Source: Thalassotalea sp. HSM 43
Lineage (GTDB): Bacteria > Pseudomonadota > Gammaproteobacteria > Enterobacterales > Alteromonadaceae
Direction: 5' to 3'
Length of the DNA: 64,000 nt
NCBI RefSeq assembly: GCF_004752005.1
Contig: NZ_CP038493.1
Location: 1,450,302 to 1,514,301, forward strand
Made by a program: the position numbers and the translations under genes. Numbering within the stretch: position 1 is the first letter of the stretch; each line of letters opens with the position of its first letter. This document shows positions 16,799-26,642 of this stretch, one piece after another. The notes beneath the pieces are model-generated. The model was given only the letters and a program-made list of their open reading frames with translations, was not told the DNA's origin and did no database searches.

Positions 16799-17043
16799 CT
16801 CTTTCTCCAAAACATCGTATATAAGAAAAGCACCTCATATACAGTGTTTAATTTTTTAATTTCACCCAATACTAGCTATAAAAACTCGTAATGCATAGGC
16901 TTTATTTGTTGTTTTATTCAACAAAAGTGTTGATAAATGCAGATATGGGGTCAAAAAGCGCTTTTTAAACCCTAGTATTAATAAAAGGTTTACTTCAAGC
17001 GCGCTTTGGCGATAATGAGCAAAATTTATTACAGGTTAGTCCA

Positions 17044-17277
17044 ATGACTGAGAACACTTTACTCATTGAGCAATTACAAGACCGCATTGACAACCTAGAA
17101 GCCAAAATTGCTTTTCAGGACGATGTGATCGAACAGCTCAACATCGAAATCACCGCGCATCAAGAAGGCATCAGCCATTTAAAAGATCAGCTGAACTTGG
17201 TTGTCGACAAGGTAAAAAGCATGAACGCTTCGCAAATTGCGAACCCAGAAGATGAAGCGCCGCCTCCACATTACTAA
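17044..17277 (+). CDS. slyX: SlyX family protein
   Basis: A 77-residue coiled-coil protein (LLIEQLQDRIDNLEAKIAFQDDVIEQLN) ending in the conserved PPPHY. This is the SlyX signature. Its function is not known, although the gene commonly lies beside fkpA, as here. The ATG at 17044 follows an AGGTTAGTCC stretch, a weak ribosome-binding site. Confidence 0.93.
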   Translation: MTENTLLIEQLQDRIDNLEAKIAFQDDVIEQLNIEITAHQEGISHLKDQLNLVVDKVKSMNASQIANPEDEAPPPHY

Positions 17278-17344
17278 GCAGCAGTGAGCTATAACGCTGA
17301 AAGAGTTAGTGGCCTTCGTGAGATCTTAAGCAGACTCTGAAGAG

Positions 17345-17536
17345 TTAAGGCTTGAATACGCCAATTACGGTTTCGTCACCACGTACTTCAGGCGCTACCT
17401 TCTCGTCCGGTTGGGTCATTAACATGCCACAGGCAACACAGGTTACTTTTTCGACGCCGTCTTCTTTATATAAGGCTAAGGTATCCATAGCATTGCATTC
17501 TGGACATTTGGCACCGGCGATAAATCGTTTTTTCAT
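17345..17536 (-). CDS. yheV: YheV family putative zinc-ribbon protein
   Basis: A 63-residue protein with two CxxC knuckles, KCPECNAMD and CVACGMLM, about 20 residues apart, which should bind zinc. The basic start MKKRFIAGAKC and the end VIGVFKP match the YheV/DUF2387 family of gammaproteobacteria. The family role is unknown. It lies between slyX and yheS, as in E. coli, though the K+ efflux genes that often follow it are absent. Confidence 0.88.
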   Translation of the reverse strand: MKKRFIAGAKCPECNAMDTLALYKEDGVEKVTCVACGMLMTQPDEKVAPEVRGDETVIGVFKP

Positions 17537-17610
17537 AATAAAAACAGCTAAAATTGCTCAATTAGGGCGTTATTTTATCGCGTTTCCCTACAGAGAAAAA
17601 GGAAAGAAGT

Positions 17611-19518
17611 TTGATTAAAGCATCGCAAATCACTTTAGATAGGGGCTTAAAGACCCTTATTGAAGACTCTAGCTTCACCATTTACCCAGGCCACAAAGTT
17701 GGTTTGGTCGGTAAAAATGGTTGTGGTAAGTCGTCTCTTTTTGCAGCGCTGTTAGGGCAATTACAAATCGATAAAGGCAATTTAGATATGCCGCGCAACT
17801 GGGATATCGCCACGGTAAAACAAGAAACCCCAGCACTCACTAAAAGTGCACTTGAATACGTCATCGACGGCGACCGTCAGTTCCGCCAATTAGAGCAACA
17901 ACTGCAAGTTGCCCGAGATAACGACAATGGTAATGAAGAAGCCAACATTCTCGATCAAATTGATGCCATCAATGGCTACTCATTGCCAGCCAGAGCCGGT
18001 GAACTATTGCACGGCTTGGGCTTTAGTCAACAGCAACTGAGCTTAAGCGTTGGCAGCTTTTCTGGTGGTTGGCGCATGCGCTTAAACCTCGCACAAGCAT
18101 TAATCAGTCGTGCTGATTTGATGCTACTCGATGAGCCAACCAACCATTTAGACTTAGACGCGGTGTTATGGCTACAACGTTGGTTAAAACGATACACCGG
18201 CACCTTAGTGTTGATTTCCCACGATAGAGATTTTCTCGATGACGTCATCGATGAAATTTTGCATATTGAACAGGGTAAGGCCAAGCTCTACAGTGGCAAC
18301 TACTCCTCGTTTGAGCGTCAACGCGCCGAGCATTTAGCGCAACAAGAAGCAATGTTTCAAAAGCAACAAAAAGAGGTCAAACACCTGACGTCTTTTGTTG
18401 ATCGATTTCGCGCTAAAGCGTCGAAAGCAAAACAAGCCCAAAGCCGCTTAAAACGACTTGAAAAACTACCGGACTTGATGCCGGCGCATGTAGATAGTCA
18501 ATTCAGTTTTGAATTCAGCAACCCAGAGCATATGCCCTACCCATTACTGTCTGTGCAAGCGAGTGACTGTGGCTACGGTGAAGACGCCAAAATTCTTAGC
18601 CAAGTGAATATGGATTTGGTACCTGGCAGTCGCATTGGTTTATTGGGTCGCAACGGCGCTGGTAAATCTACGCTGATAAAATCTTTGGCTGGCGAATTGG
18701 CGCTTATGTCAGGTGAGCGATTTAGTGCTCAAGAACTGAATATTGGCTATTTCTCTCAGCACCAACTTGAACAGTTGCGAATGGATGATACCGCTTTGAA
18801 TCAGGTGCTATTAGCGCACCCGGAATTTACCGAGCTGCAAGGCCGTAATCACCTTGGTCGCTTTGGCTTTAGTGGTGATCAAGCCTTGAATGTCATCAAT
18901 ACTATGTCAGGTGGTGAAAAAGCCCGTTTGGTGTTAGCGCTTATCGTGCTGCAAAAGCCGCAATTGTTGTTACTCGATGAACCGACTAACCATCTCGATT
19001 TAGAAATGCGCCAAGCACTGGTTATGGCATTGCAAAACTTTGAAGGGGCGATCATCCTGATTGCCCATGACCGCTATTTGCTGGAGTCTTGTGTAGACGA
19101 GTTTTATCTTGTCGGCCAAGGTCACGTCACAGAATTTAAAGGCGATATTGATGACTATCAAAAGTGGCTAGACGACGATAAAAAAGCCGCGAGTAAAGCC
19201 GCAAATACCAACGACTCGCAAAGTAGCGAAAAAGTCGATAAAAAAGAGCAACGCCGTGCGCAAGCAGAGCTTCGCAAAAAAGCCGCGCCATTAAAAAAAC
19301 AGGCTGACAAGCTCGGGCAGCAAATTGAAAAATGGCAAGCTACACTCGATGATGTCGAACAACAAATGGCCGACCCTGCAACGTATGAAGAGCAAAATAA
19401 AGCCAAGTTAAATGAATTGCTATCAGCGCAATCTGATCTCAAACCTAAGTTGGAAGACGCTGAAGAGCAGTGGATGATGTTGCTAGAACAAATAGAAGAG
19501 ATTATGGCGGCAGAATAA
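17611..19518 (+). CDS. yheS: ABC-F family ATPase YheS
   Basis: ABC-F proteins are soluble twin-ATPase factors that act on ribosomes. YheS-type members help rescue certain stalled nascent chains. The 635-residue protein has two ATPase domains. The first has Walker A GKNGCGKSS, signature FSGGWRMRL and Walker B LMLLDEPTNHLD. The second has GRNGAGKST, MSGGEKARL and LLLLDEPTNHLD. Between them is the helical P-site linker (residues about 240-300), and a coiled C-terminal extension follows residue 530. The start is a TTG at 17611 with an AAGGA site; no ATG fits the conserved N-terminus. Confidence 0.95.
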   Translation: MIKASQITLDRGLKTLIEDSSFTIYPGHKVGLVGKNGCGKSSLFAALLGQLQIDKGNLDMPRNWDIATVKQETPALTKSALEYVIDGDRQFRQLEQQLQVARDNDNGNEEANILDQIDAINGYSLPARAGELLHGLGFSQQQLSLSVGSFSGGWRMRLNLAQALISRADLMLLDEPTNHLDLDAVLWLQRWLKRYTGTLVLISHDRDFLDDVIDEILHIEQGKAKLYSGNYSSFERQRAEHLAQQEAMFQKQQKEVKHLTSFVDRFRAKASKAKQAQSRLKRLEKLPDLMPAHVDSQFSFEFSNPEHMPYPLLSVQASDCGYGEDAKILSQVNMDLVPGSRIGLLGRNGAGKSTLIKSLAGELALMSGERFSAQELNIGYFSQHQLEQLRMDDTALNQVLLAHPEFTELQGRNHLGRFGFSGDQALNVINTMSGGEKARLVLALIVLQKPQLLLLDEPTNHLDLEMRQALVMALQNFEGAIILIAHDRYLLESCVDEFYLVGQGHVTEFKGDIDDYQKWLDDDKKAASKAANTNDSQSSEKVDKKEQRRAQAELRKKAAPLKKQADKLGQQIEKWQATLDDVEQQMADPATYEEQNKAKLNELLSAQSDLKPKLEDAEEQWMMLLEQIEEIMAAE

Positions 19519-19545
19519 CCCGACGAGACATCGCTGACTTCTATA

Positions 19546-19580
19546 AAAAGGGCGCTACTTTACTAAAGTAGCGCCCTTTT
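19546..19580 (+). terminator. yheS terminator
   Basis: A long stem, AAAAGGGCGCTACTT / AAGTAGCGCCCTTTT, encloses a short loop about 30 nt after the yheS stop. It could also act on the convergent phnA. Confidence 0.9.
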
Positions 19581-19629
19581 CAATTCATCTGTATCAACAA
19601 TGAAACATATAACAGCGAATGGTTTGGTA

Positions 19630-20205
19630 TTACATCTTCTTAGTGTAAGCCGCAATAATGACGATGCGGGTACCGTTTACGCGACCTTCAATATGTAACG
19701 GGTTGGAGCTAAGTGAGATACCACGTACCGCCGTACCGCGCTTGGCGGTGAAGTTTGCGCCTTTAACGACTAAATCTTTTACTAGCACAACATTATCACC
19801 CGCTTGCAAGTGAGCACCATTGACATCAAGGGTTGGATCTTCTGCTTCCGGCGCATCGCCAGCAGCCGAGTCTGCCCACTGTTTGACGTCGTCATCCATA
19901 TACATCATATCGAGTAGGTCTTGTGCCCAACCTTCAGAGTCAAGGCGCTTTAACATACGATATGCCATAACTTGCACTGCCGGTACTTGCGACCACATAC
20001 TGTCGTTAAGGCAGCGCCAGTGATTGGTGTCATAATCACTGTCAGTTTGGTTTATCTGCGCGCTACAATGCGCACATAATAAAACGCTCTTATCTGAGTT
20101 TGGCTCGGCGACCGGCGGAACTTCATAGACAGTTAAGTTGTCTGTAGCACTACATAGTTCACATTTGTTTTCACTGCGGTCGCGCAACGTTTGTTCGATT
20201 GACAT
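19630..20205 (-). CDS. phnA: PhnA/YjdM-type zinc-ribbon protein (long form)
   Basis: The 191-residue product has two CxxC pairs near its N-terminus (CELCSATDN and LCAHCSAQ) and the C-terminal PhnA domain (DVNGAHLQAGDNVVLVKDLVVKGAN, then AVRGISL and IEGRVNGTRIVI). It is longer than the roughly 110-residue E. coli YjdM because of a tryptophan-rich central segment. Despite the old name, the family is not clearly required for phosphonate use. It stands alone, divergent from the META-domain gene. The role is unknown. Confidence 0.85.
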   Translation of the reverse strand: MSIEQTLRDRSENKCELCSATDNLTVYEVPPVAEPNSDKSVLLCAHCSAQINQTDSDYDTNHWRCLNDSMWSQVPAVQVMAYRMLKRLDSEGWAQDLLDMMYMDDDVKQWADSAAGDAPEAEDPTLDVNGAHLQAGDNVVLVKDLVVKGANFTAKRGTAVRGISLSSNPLHIEGRVNGTRIVIIAAYTKKM

Positions 20206-20345
20206 GGTGTATTCTCAATAGATAAGCAAATTAACATCGATTATATCAGAGCGTTGTTCGCTTCGCTCGAATTGCACCGTAATTAGCTCGGCATTTATGG
20301 CGCAAAACATCTATCCTTAAAACACAGTTCTTATGGAGTGCAATA

Positions 20346-20801
20346 ATGAAAAAAATACTCACTATCATCTTACCTGCGATATTTATCGGTCTTGCTGGCT
20401 GCCAGTCTGCGCCACAAACAGATACCCCAGATGTCACCGTTGATTTGCTTGGTCAGCCATGGAACCTGACCATGCTCGCAGGTAAAAAGGTCACCTTAGG
20501 TGAGAATCAAAAGGCCATTTTTATTCAATTTTCACAAGACCCGCAAAACTTTACGGGCTTTGCCGGTTGCAATAACTACTCTGGTCGTTTTGAAATGACC
20601 GAAACCACCTTAGAGTTAGGCCCAGCAATGGCGACCCGCAAAATGTGTCAAGCAGGCATGCAACAAGAGCAAGGCCTGTTTAAAGCCTTTAGTGAAACCG
20701 ATTTATATCAAATCGACGCCAACACGCTCACCCTAATGGATGACGCCAATCAACCATTAGCAACATTTGTCGCCGTTACCAAAAAGAGCAGTAAAAAATA
20801 G
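20346..20801 (+). CDS. META-domain lipoprotein (HslJ-like)
   Basis: A 151-residue lipoprotein: signal MKKILTIILPAIFIGLAGC with the lipid-acceptor cysteine at about residue 19, then one META domain. The domain shows the typical W-L (PWNLTMLAGKK) start, GFAGCNNYSGRFE and a late TRKMC. E. coli HslJ, of the same domain, is an outer-membrane-associated heat-inducible protein linked to novobiocin resistance. A GGAGTGC site precedes the ATG. No terminator is obvious, and yheT follows after 94 nt. Confidence 0.85.
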   Translation: MKKILTIILPAIFIGLAGCQSAPQTDTPDVTVDLLGQPWNLTMLAGKKVTLGENQKAIFIQFSQDPQNFTGFAGCNNYSGRFEMTETTLELGPAMATRKMCQAGMQQEQGLFKAFSETDLYQIDANTLTLMDDANQPLATFVAVTKKSSKK

Positions 20802-20895
20802 GCCTTGGTTAAAATTTGTCAAAGGGAATGTTTAAGCAACACAAATAGCGCTATAATCGCCGTGATTTAAGGAATAATTAGCGCACTAACTTGCA

Positions 20896-21867
20896 ATGAT
20901 AATAAACAGTAACTTCCGACCAGCCTGGTGGATTAGCAACTGCCATTTACAAACAATGGCGGGTAAGCTTCTTCGTAAAAACCTACAACTCGACATCATT
21001 ACCGAGACCGTTGAAATACCGGATGGTGATTTTGTTGATCTTGCTTGGACCGAAGACCCTGCTGCCGCACCAGACAAACCTATCGTCTTTGTCTTACATG
21101 GTTTAGAAGGGTCGATTGATAGCCATTACGCCAAGGGCATGATGATGGCCATCAAACAGCGTGGTTGGATTGGTCTATTGATGCACTTTAGAGGCTGCTC
21201 AGGCAAGCCCAATCGCCATGGCCCGAGTTACCACAGTGGTGATACCTTTGATATTCATTATTGTGTCGAGCATCTCAAGCAACAGTTTGCTAATCGTAAG
21301 CTTGCCATACTGGGTTTTTCGCTAGGCGGTAATGTATTGGCAAACTACCTAGTGGAAGATAAAAACCACCCATTTGCTGCGGCAGCAATCATTTGTGCAC
21401 CTTTGCATTTAAGCAGCTGCAGTCAGCGCATCTCCCAAGGTTTTTCGCGTATATATCAAAAATACCTAGTGGATATGCTAAAAGACAGCACTCAGCAAAA
21501 GATGGATTTGGGTTTAATTGACCATATAGAAAAGAGTGAGCTTAGCGCTATTCGAGAGCTGTGGCAGTTTGACGATAAGATCACCGCACCTATCAATGGC
21601 TTTGATAATGCTAGCGACTATTATGAAAAAGTCAGTGGTCTCTATCAGCTAGAGCACATCACCACATCGACGCTGGTATTGCATGCGCTGGACGATCCGT
21701 TTTTATGCCATAAATTTATCGAGCAACTGCCCAACAATGATAAGCTGACCTATGAACTGAGCCAGCACGGCGGACATGTTGGCTTTATTGGCGGTAGTAA
21801 TCCATTCAAACCTGAATACTTTATTGAGCAACGGGTGTTGGATTATTTTTCTGAGGTTTGGCGTTAA
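20896..21867 (+). CDS. yheT: YheT family alpha/beta hydrolase
   Basis: A 323-residue alpha/beta-hydrolase of the YheT (ABHD1/3-like) group. It has the N-terminal NCHLQTMAG, the oxyanion region VLHGLEGS, the nucleophile elbow GFSLGGN and a late [10 protein letters not shown] carrying the catalytic histidine. DDPFL fits the acid residue. The substrate is unknown, though a lipid ester is usually assumed. It lies upstream of yheU, the same order as in E. coli, with about 29 nt between them. Confidence 0.92.
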   Translation: MIINSNFRPAWWISNCHLQTMAGKLLRKNLQLDIITETVEIPDGDFVDLAWTEDPAAAPDKPIVFVLHGLEGSIDSHYAKGMMMAIKQRGWIGLLMHFRGCSGKPNRHGPSYHSGDTFDIHYCVEHLKQQFANRKLAILGFSLGGNVLANYLVEDKNHPFAAAAIICAPLHLSSCSQRISQGFSRIYQKYLVDMLKDSTQQKMDLGLIDHIEKSELSAIRELWQFDDKITAPINGFDNASDYYEKVSGLYQLEHITTSTLVLHALDDPFLCHKFIEQLPNNDKLTYELSQHGGHVGFIGGSNPFKPEYFIEQRVLDYFSEVWR

Positions 21868-21896
21868 CCAGTAGTGTTATCGACAACAGGTTTATT

Positions 21897-22136
21897 ATGA
21901 TCATTCCATTACAACAACTTAACAGTGATGTGCTCGACAACATTATCGAATCATTCGTTTTGCGCGAGGGTACCGATTATGGCTTTGAAGAGATCTCGCT
22001 AGACGATAAAAAACAGCAAGTTAAAGACAAACTGTTGTGTGGAGAATGGGTCATCGTTTATTCAGAGTTGCACGAAACCGTCAACATCATGGAACGACAC
22101 TTATTCGAACAAGGTGAGCAACCGTCTAGCGACTAA
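21897..22136 (+). CDS. yheU: YheU family (UPF0270) protein
   Basis: A 79-residue acidic protein starting [25 protein letters not shown] with a later [13 protein letters not shown], the UPF0270 signature. An earlier ATG-like start would overlap yheT and add unrelated residues, so 21897 is chosen. It is co-transcribed with yheT and ends before a bidirectional terminator. Function unknown. Confidence 0.9.
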   Translation: MIIPLQQLNSDVLDNIIESFVLREGTDYGFEEISLDDKKQQVKDKLLCGEWVIVYSELHETVNIMERHLFEQGEQPSSD

Positions 22137-22180
22137 GCTTGATATTTGCTGGGTAACACCCTAGTTATTAATTTATAAAC

Positions 22181-22213
22181 AAAAAAGCCAGACTCTATGA
22201 GACTGGCTTTTTT
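22181..22213. terminator. Bidirectional terminator between yheU and yceI
   Basis: The stem AAAAAAGCCAG-CTC / GAG-CTGGCTTTTTT has one A/A mismatch and a TAT loop. Flanking A and T runs suit both convergent genes. Confidence 0.88.
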
Positions 22214-22228
22214 TCGCGTCGTTAATAC

Positions 22229-22810
22229 TTATTTACGGGTAAAGGTAAGGACGAACGATACCGGCACGGCCTTTGAAATACTTGGCAGACCCGCAACCTC
22301 TGTCAATTTAGCGATTCCTTCATCAAAACCAAAATCACTGGCATTGATAATCACTGGGTGGATACTTGAGATAAGAATGTTGTCTTTATCGTAGCTGATG
22401 ATGGTTGTTGCAACATGAAAGCTTTTGGTTACGCCATGCATCTCAATGCTACCTTGGATGGTTTTAGGATACGGCTTACCCTGCTCCATTTCCATCATAA
22501 ACATACGGCCAACATCAACGTTAATGATGGCTTTACCAAATCGTTCGGTTTCAAACAGTATTTCTTTCATACGCGTATCACGCACTTCAATACCGGTATT
22601 AACGCTTGCCAAATCAATCACAACCTCACCTCGACCATGCTCAATCAGTCGGCCTTTAAGATTAGCAAAACGATGCAACTCGGCAATATCCTGTTTTTTA
22701 ATGCTTACGAAGTTGATACTCGATTGGTTATTATTCAGTATCCATTCTGCCGTCGCATTAAAGCTACAACAGGTTAATATCACACTCAGTAGGGTTAAAA
22801 CGCGTTTCAT
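22229..22810 (-). CDS. YceI-like periplasmic protein
   Basis: YceI-family proteins have a lipocalin-like barrel that binds isoprenoid-type lipids. The 193-residue product starts with a signal peptide (MKRVLTLLSVILTCCSFNATA). It then shows the family pattern WILNNNQSSINFVSIKK, GEVVIDLASVNTGIEVRDTRMKE and IQGSIEMHGVTK. The ATG at 22810 is preferred because it starts the signal and has a GAGGA site. It is the last gene of nudE-cysQ-yceI, 11 nt after cysQ. The ligand is unknown. Confidence 0.9.
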   Translation of the reverse strand: MKRVLTLLSVILTCCSFNATAEWILNNNQSSINFVSIKKQDIAELHRFANLKGRLIEHGRGEVVIDLASVNTGIEVRDTRMKEILFETERFGKAIINVDVGRMFMMEMEQGKPYPKTIQGSIEMHGVTKSFHVATTIISYDKDNILISSIHPVIINASDFGFDEGIAKLTEVAGLPSISKAVPVSFVLTFTRK

Positions 22811-22821
22811 AATTAAATCCT

Positions 22822-23646
22822 CTAATAATCTCGGCTGCATCGATGTGGAATAATCACGTGTTGCCAATCAATTTTAGCATTTCCCAAACCGATAAAATCT
22901 GGGTTCATCAAACTTTCACGACGGTTGTAACTTAATTCATTCATCTCACTATCGACAATATTACCACCAGCTTCTTGCAGGATAATTTGGCTGGCGCCAG
23001 TATCCCATTCGCCAGTTGGGCCAATACGCAAATAGCAATCCGTTGAGCCTTCAGCAATTTGACAACTTTTTAGTGAACAACTGCCTAGCGGGATATGTTG
23101 ATAACTATAATCTTTACTTAAATACTGCTCTATCACCGCCACATTTTGTCGACGAGAAACACCAACATTAAGCGCTCTTGAACCATCATAATCAGCAACT
23201 TGAATGGCGTTAACGTGTTTACCATCGTCTTTAAACGCGCCAGCCCCTTTACTTGCGTAATAGGTAACGCCATGTGCTGGTGCATGTATCACGCCAATGA
23301 CTGGCCAATTATTTTCTACTAAGGCAATATTAACGGCAAAGTCGCCACTGCCAGCGATAAACTCGCCAGTACCGTCGATAGGATCGAGTAACCAGTAACG
23401 AGGCCAATTACGTCGTTGTTGAAACTCTATATTGGTACTTTCTTCGGAGATAATTGGAATGTCAGGGGTAAGGCGAGTTAATTCATCGACCAACAGTTTA
23501 TTTGCCGCTAAATCGGCACTGGTTACCGGTGAATCGTCCGCTTTATGATATTCTTCGAAATTACCCTGTTGGTAAAATCGCATAACGTCTTCACCAGCGA
23601 GTTTGGCGAGCTTGATAGCGATTTCTAACAACATCGATTGCTTCAT
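22822..23646 (-). CDS. cysQ: 3'(2'),5'-bisphosphate nucleotidase CysQ
   Basis: CysQ hydrolyses 3'-phosphoadenosine 5'-phosphate left over from sulfate assimilation. The 274-residue member of the inositol-monophosphatase superfamily carries the metal-binding EEST, the LLDPIDGTGEFI core motif and the late GEWDTGASQIILQEAGG. It starts 2 nt after the nudE stop, so it is translationally coupled. The 12 extra N-terminal codons before LEIAIKLAKLAG are plausible. Confidence 0.93.
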   Translation of the reverse strand: MKQSMLLEIAIKLAKLAGEDVMRFYQQGNFEEYHKADDSPVTSADLAANKLLVDELTRLTPDIPIISEESTNIEFQQRRNWPRYWLLDPIDGTGEFIAGSGDFAVNIALVENNWPVIGVIHAPAHGVTYYASKGAGAFKDDGKHVNAIQVADYDGSRALNVGVSRRQNVAVIEQYLSKDYSYQHIPLGSCSLKSCQIAEGSTDCYLRIGPTGEWDTGASQIILQEAGGNIVDSEMNELSYNRRESLMNPDFIGLGNAKIDWQHVIIPHRCSRDY

Positions 23647-23648
23647 TA

Positions 23649-24206
23649 TTAGCCTTTTATTCTATCTAAAAGTAGCATCAACGCAGTGATACTGCGTGCT
23701 TCGGTGAAATCTGGTTGTGCCAGTAATTGTTGATAATCTTTCAGTTTCCAATGCACCACTTGCAATGGCTCAGGTTCATCACCTTCTAAACGACTTTCGT
23801 ACAACCCTCGGGCGACAAATAGCTCCATAGTGGCATTAAAAAACGCCGGCGCTAGGCTTACCTTATGAATATAGTCGATTTCGGTCGCCGCAAAGCCTAT
23901 TTCTTCTTGCAACTCACGATTTGCCGCTTCACTGGCTTGCTCGCCTGGATCAATCAGGCCTTTAGGAAAGCCCAGTTGATATGAGTGGGTTCCTGCGCAA
24001 TATTCGCGTATCAAAATAATCGTTTCATCATCGAGCATAGGCACAATCAGTACCGCCCCTCGACCCGCGCCTTTAATTTTTTCGTAAGTGCGTAATTCAC
24101 CGTTACTGAACTTGAGGTCAATCGCCTCGACCGTCACCAAGCGGCTTTTAGCTACATCCTGACTTTTCAGGATTTCAGGCAAAACCAGTTTTGTATCGTT
24201 ATCCAT
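23649..24206 (-). CDS. nudE: ADP compounds hydrolase NudE
   Basis: NudE is a Nudix hydrolase acting on ADP-ribose, Ap3A and NADH. The 185-residue protein has a complete Nudix box (GFPKGLIDPGEQASEAANRE followed by LQEEIGF, residues about 81-107) and the N-terminal EAIDLKFSNGELRTYE. Length is as in E. coli. It is the first gene of nudE-cysQ-yceI and divergent from yrfG across a 153-nt gap. Confidence 0.95.
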   Translation of the reverse strand: MDNDTKLVLPEILKSQDVAKSRLVTVEAIDLKFSNGELRTYEKIKGAGRGAVLIVPMLDDETIILIREYCAGTHSYQLGFPKGLIDPGEQASEAANRELQEEIGFAATEIDYIHKVSLAPAFFNATMELFVARGLYESRLEGDEPEPLQVVHWKLKDYQQLLAQPDFTEARSITALMLLLDRIKG

Positions 24207-24359
24207 GGAACTTCAACGTGTCAGTGCATTTGAGGAATGAGGTCAAACAACATACTTGCCTGAATAATATAACCAAGTTAATGTCTAATTAAGCATAGCA
24301 AATCGTTGCCAATTTCTTAATAATATACTTAATTGGTTAACGTATTGATAGGATTAATA

Positions 24360-25031
24360 ATGCTGGACTGGGCAAATATCAACACCGTTCTACTGGATAT
24401 GGATGGAACCATTCTTGATTTGCATTTTGATAACTATTTTTGGCAACAACATTTGCCCAAAAGGTATGCGCAATCACAAGGAATTAGCGTCAGTGCCGCA
24501 CAAGATTTTCTGGCGCAAAAATATCGTGATGTAGAAGGCACCATTTCTTGGTACTGTCTCGATTACTGGGCCGAGCAAATTAATATGCCGATCACCGACA
24601 TAAAACGGGAGGTTGACCATTTAATACGCCTTCGAGATGATGCTCATGACTTTATGCAAGCACTAAGACAATCGGGTCGACGCGTTATATTAGTCACCAA
24701 TGCACACCCAGGTAGCTTGAGTCTGAAAGTCGAAAAAACCGCCCTTGATAAATACTTTGATAGATTAATCTCCTGTCACCAATATGGTGTCAGTAAAGAA
24801 TCGCAAAGTTTATGGCAACAGTTGCAACAAGACGTCGGCTTTGACAAGCAACACACCCTTTTTGTCGACGACAGCATACCAATTCTTGATGCTGCAAAAA
24901 CCTTTGGCATAGGTCATTTATTGGCTGTCGCTAACCCGGATAGTAAGCAAGCAAGTAGGCAAATCGATGATTACCCCTTTATCACCGACTACCGAGTATT
25001 GCTCGACGATATATTGCAGTCCCACGCGTAA
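24360..25031 (+). CDS. yrfG: HAD-family GMP/IMP nucleotidase YrfG
   Basis: A 223-residue haloacid dehalogenase-like hydrolase. It has motif I LLDMDGTILDL (the nucleophile and second aspartate), motif II VILVTNA and motif IV LFVDDSIPILDAA. The segment HFDNYFWQQHLPKRYA is typical of YrfG, which dephosphorylates purine mononucleotides. The ATG at 24360 has a TAGGA site; the earlier frame start is not conserved. It is divergent from nudE, and in E. coli these two genes are also neighbours. Confidence 0.9.
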   Translation: MLDWANINTVLLDMDGTILDLHFDNYFWQQHLPKRYAQSQGISVSAAQDFLAQKYRDVEGTISWYCLDYWAEQINMPITDIKREVDHLIRLRDDAHDFMQALRQSGRRVILVTNAHPGSLSLKVEKTALDKYFDRLISCHQYGVSKESQSLWQQLQQDVGFDKQHTLFVDDSIPILDAAKTFGIGHLLAVANPDSKQASRQIDDYPFITDYRVLLDDILQSHA

Positions 25032-25043
25032 TTTCACGCAATA

Positions 25044-25071
25044 AAAAAGCCACTGTGTAGTGGCTTTTTTA
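25044..25071. terminator. Bidirectional terminator between yrfG and pepD
   Basis: A perfect 11-bp stem, AAAAAAGCCAC / GTGGCTTTTTT, has a 6-nt loop between the convergent genes. Confidence 0.92.
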
Positions 25072-25089
25072 GTTACTCTTCGGCGTTAT

Positions 25090-26547
25090 TTAGGCTTCTG
25101 GAATATTCGCCAATACTGCGGTTAACAACTGCCAGTATTCACCAACGGTCTTAACTTCCACTTTTTCATCTGGAGAATGCGGGAATTTAATTGTTGGACC
25201 AATCGATACCATATCAAGATGTGGGTATTCGGTTTTAAACAAGCCACACTCTAAGCCTGCATGGATGACCATGATCTCCGGCGTTTTATCGAAGTTATCT
25301 TGGTAAGTTTCACGCACTAAATTCATGATCTGTGAATCGGTACTTGGTTTCCAACCTGGGTAGGCACCAGTAAACTCAACCTTAGCGCCCGCTAGTGAAA
25401 ATACTGACTCAATCATTTCTTCGGTTTCTATACGACCATCGTCATGCAAAGAACGAATTAAATTAAGCGCAACAAATTTAGGCCCTTTGCAGCGTAACAC
25501 CCCCATATTGATCGAGGTTTCAACAACCCCTTCAATATCATCACTCATGCGCAATACACCATTAGGTGCACCATTAAGCGCCGCTAGAATGTTGCTTTGA
25601 CAAGCACGTGACCACATTAGGTCAAATTCTTCCGGCTGAATCAGCATCATAGAAAGATCCGGTTCAACCACATGCAGGTTTTGTTTGATTTGCGCTAAGT
25701 AATCGTTAAATGCCGTTGTTAATGCCGCAATGTGCTGTTTGGCAACAACAAAACTTGCATTGGCTTCACGAGGAATGGCATTGCGCAGGCTACCACCATT
25801 AAGCTCGGTTAGTTGAATAGCAAATTGCTTGCTCGCTTGTAATAAAAAGCGCACTAGAAGCTTATTGGCATTGCCACGGCCTAAGTGAATATCAACACCA
25901 GAGTGACCACCTTTTAAGCCAGAAATGGAAATATTAAACGATTCCCAATCTTGTGGTACCGCTTCAGTTTCAAGCATAAACGTCGCAGTCGCATCAACAC
26001 CACCAGCGCAGCCCATGTAGACTTCACCTTCTTGCTCAGAATCGGTGTTAATTAAAATATCACCATCTAACCAACCCGGCTTAAGGCCAAACGCACCACT
26101 CATGCCAGCTTCTTCATCGATAGTAACTAGCACTTCTAATGGACCATGAGCAACATCATCACTCGCTAACACCGCCATCGCTGAGGCTAAGCCAATACCA
26201 TTATCCGCACCTAACGTGGTGCCATCTGCGGTGACCCACTCGCCATCAATGTATGGACGAATCGGATCGGTCAAAAAGTCATGGTCTGTACCACTATTTT
26301 TTTGCGGCACCATATCCATATGCGCTTGCAGAATAACACCTTTACGGTTTTCCATGCCTGCTGTTGCCGGCTTCTTCAAAAATAGGTTACCAACTTCATC
26401 TTCTTTGCATTCAATGCCAAGATCCGCTGCCCATTGTTGTATCCATGCTGAGATTTTTTGTTCGTGTTTTGATGGATGCGGAATCGCACAGATATTGGCG
26501 AAAATAGACCACAATGAGGATGGATGTAATTGATTTAATTCATTCAT
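25090..26547 (-). CDS. pepD: Aminoacyl-histidine dipeptidase (M20 family)
   Basis: PepD is a cytoplasmic zinc dipeptidase (carnosinase-like) active on Xaa-His and other dipeptides. The 485-residue length equals E. coli PepD. Motifs are QAHMDMVPQK (zinc histidine and aspartate), LGADNGIG and the catalytic EEAGMSGAFGL. Later come GGHSGVDIHLGRGNA from the dimerisation domain and HAGLECG near the C-terminus. The ATG at 26547 is chosen over an earlier alternative start because it begins the conserved N-terminus. It is monocistronic. Confidence 0.96.
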   Translation of the reverse strand: MNELNQLHPSSLWSIFANICAIPHPSKHEQKISAWIQQWAADLGIECKEDEVGNLFLKKPATAGMENRKGVILQAHMDMVPQKNSGTDHDFLTDPIRPYIDGEWVTADGTTLGADNGIGLASAMAVLASDDVAHGPLEVLVTIDEEAGMSGAFGLKPGWLDGDILINTDSEQEGEVYMGCAGGVDATATFMLETEAVPQDWESFNISISGLKGGHSGVDIHLGRGNANKLLVRFLLQASKQFAIQLTELNGGSLRNAIPREANASFVVAKQHIAALTTAFNDYLAQIKQNLHVVEPDLSMMLIQPEEFDLMWSRACQSNILAALNGAPNGVLRMSDDIEGVVETSINMGVLRCKGPKFVALNLIRSLHDDGRIETEEMIESVFSLAGAKVEFTGAYPGWKPSTDSQIMNLVRETYQDNFDKTPEIMVIHAGLECGLFKTEYPHLDMVSIGPTIKFPHSPDEKVEVKTVGEYWQLLTAVLANIPEA

Positions 26548-26642
26548 AATAGGCTCTTTTAGATATAGGAAAGCCAGCAATGGTCTACACCTTCACTGGC
26601 TGAACTGTTTTATGTCATTAAATATGGGGGCGATTTAAGCGC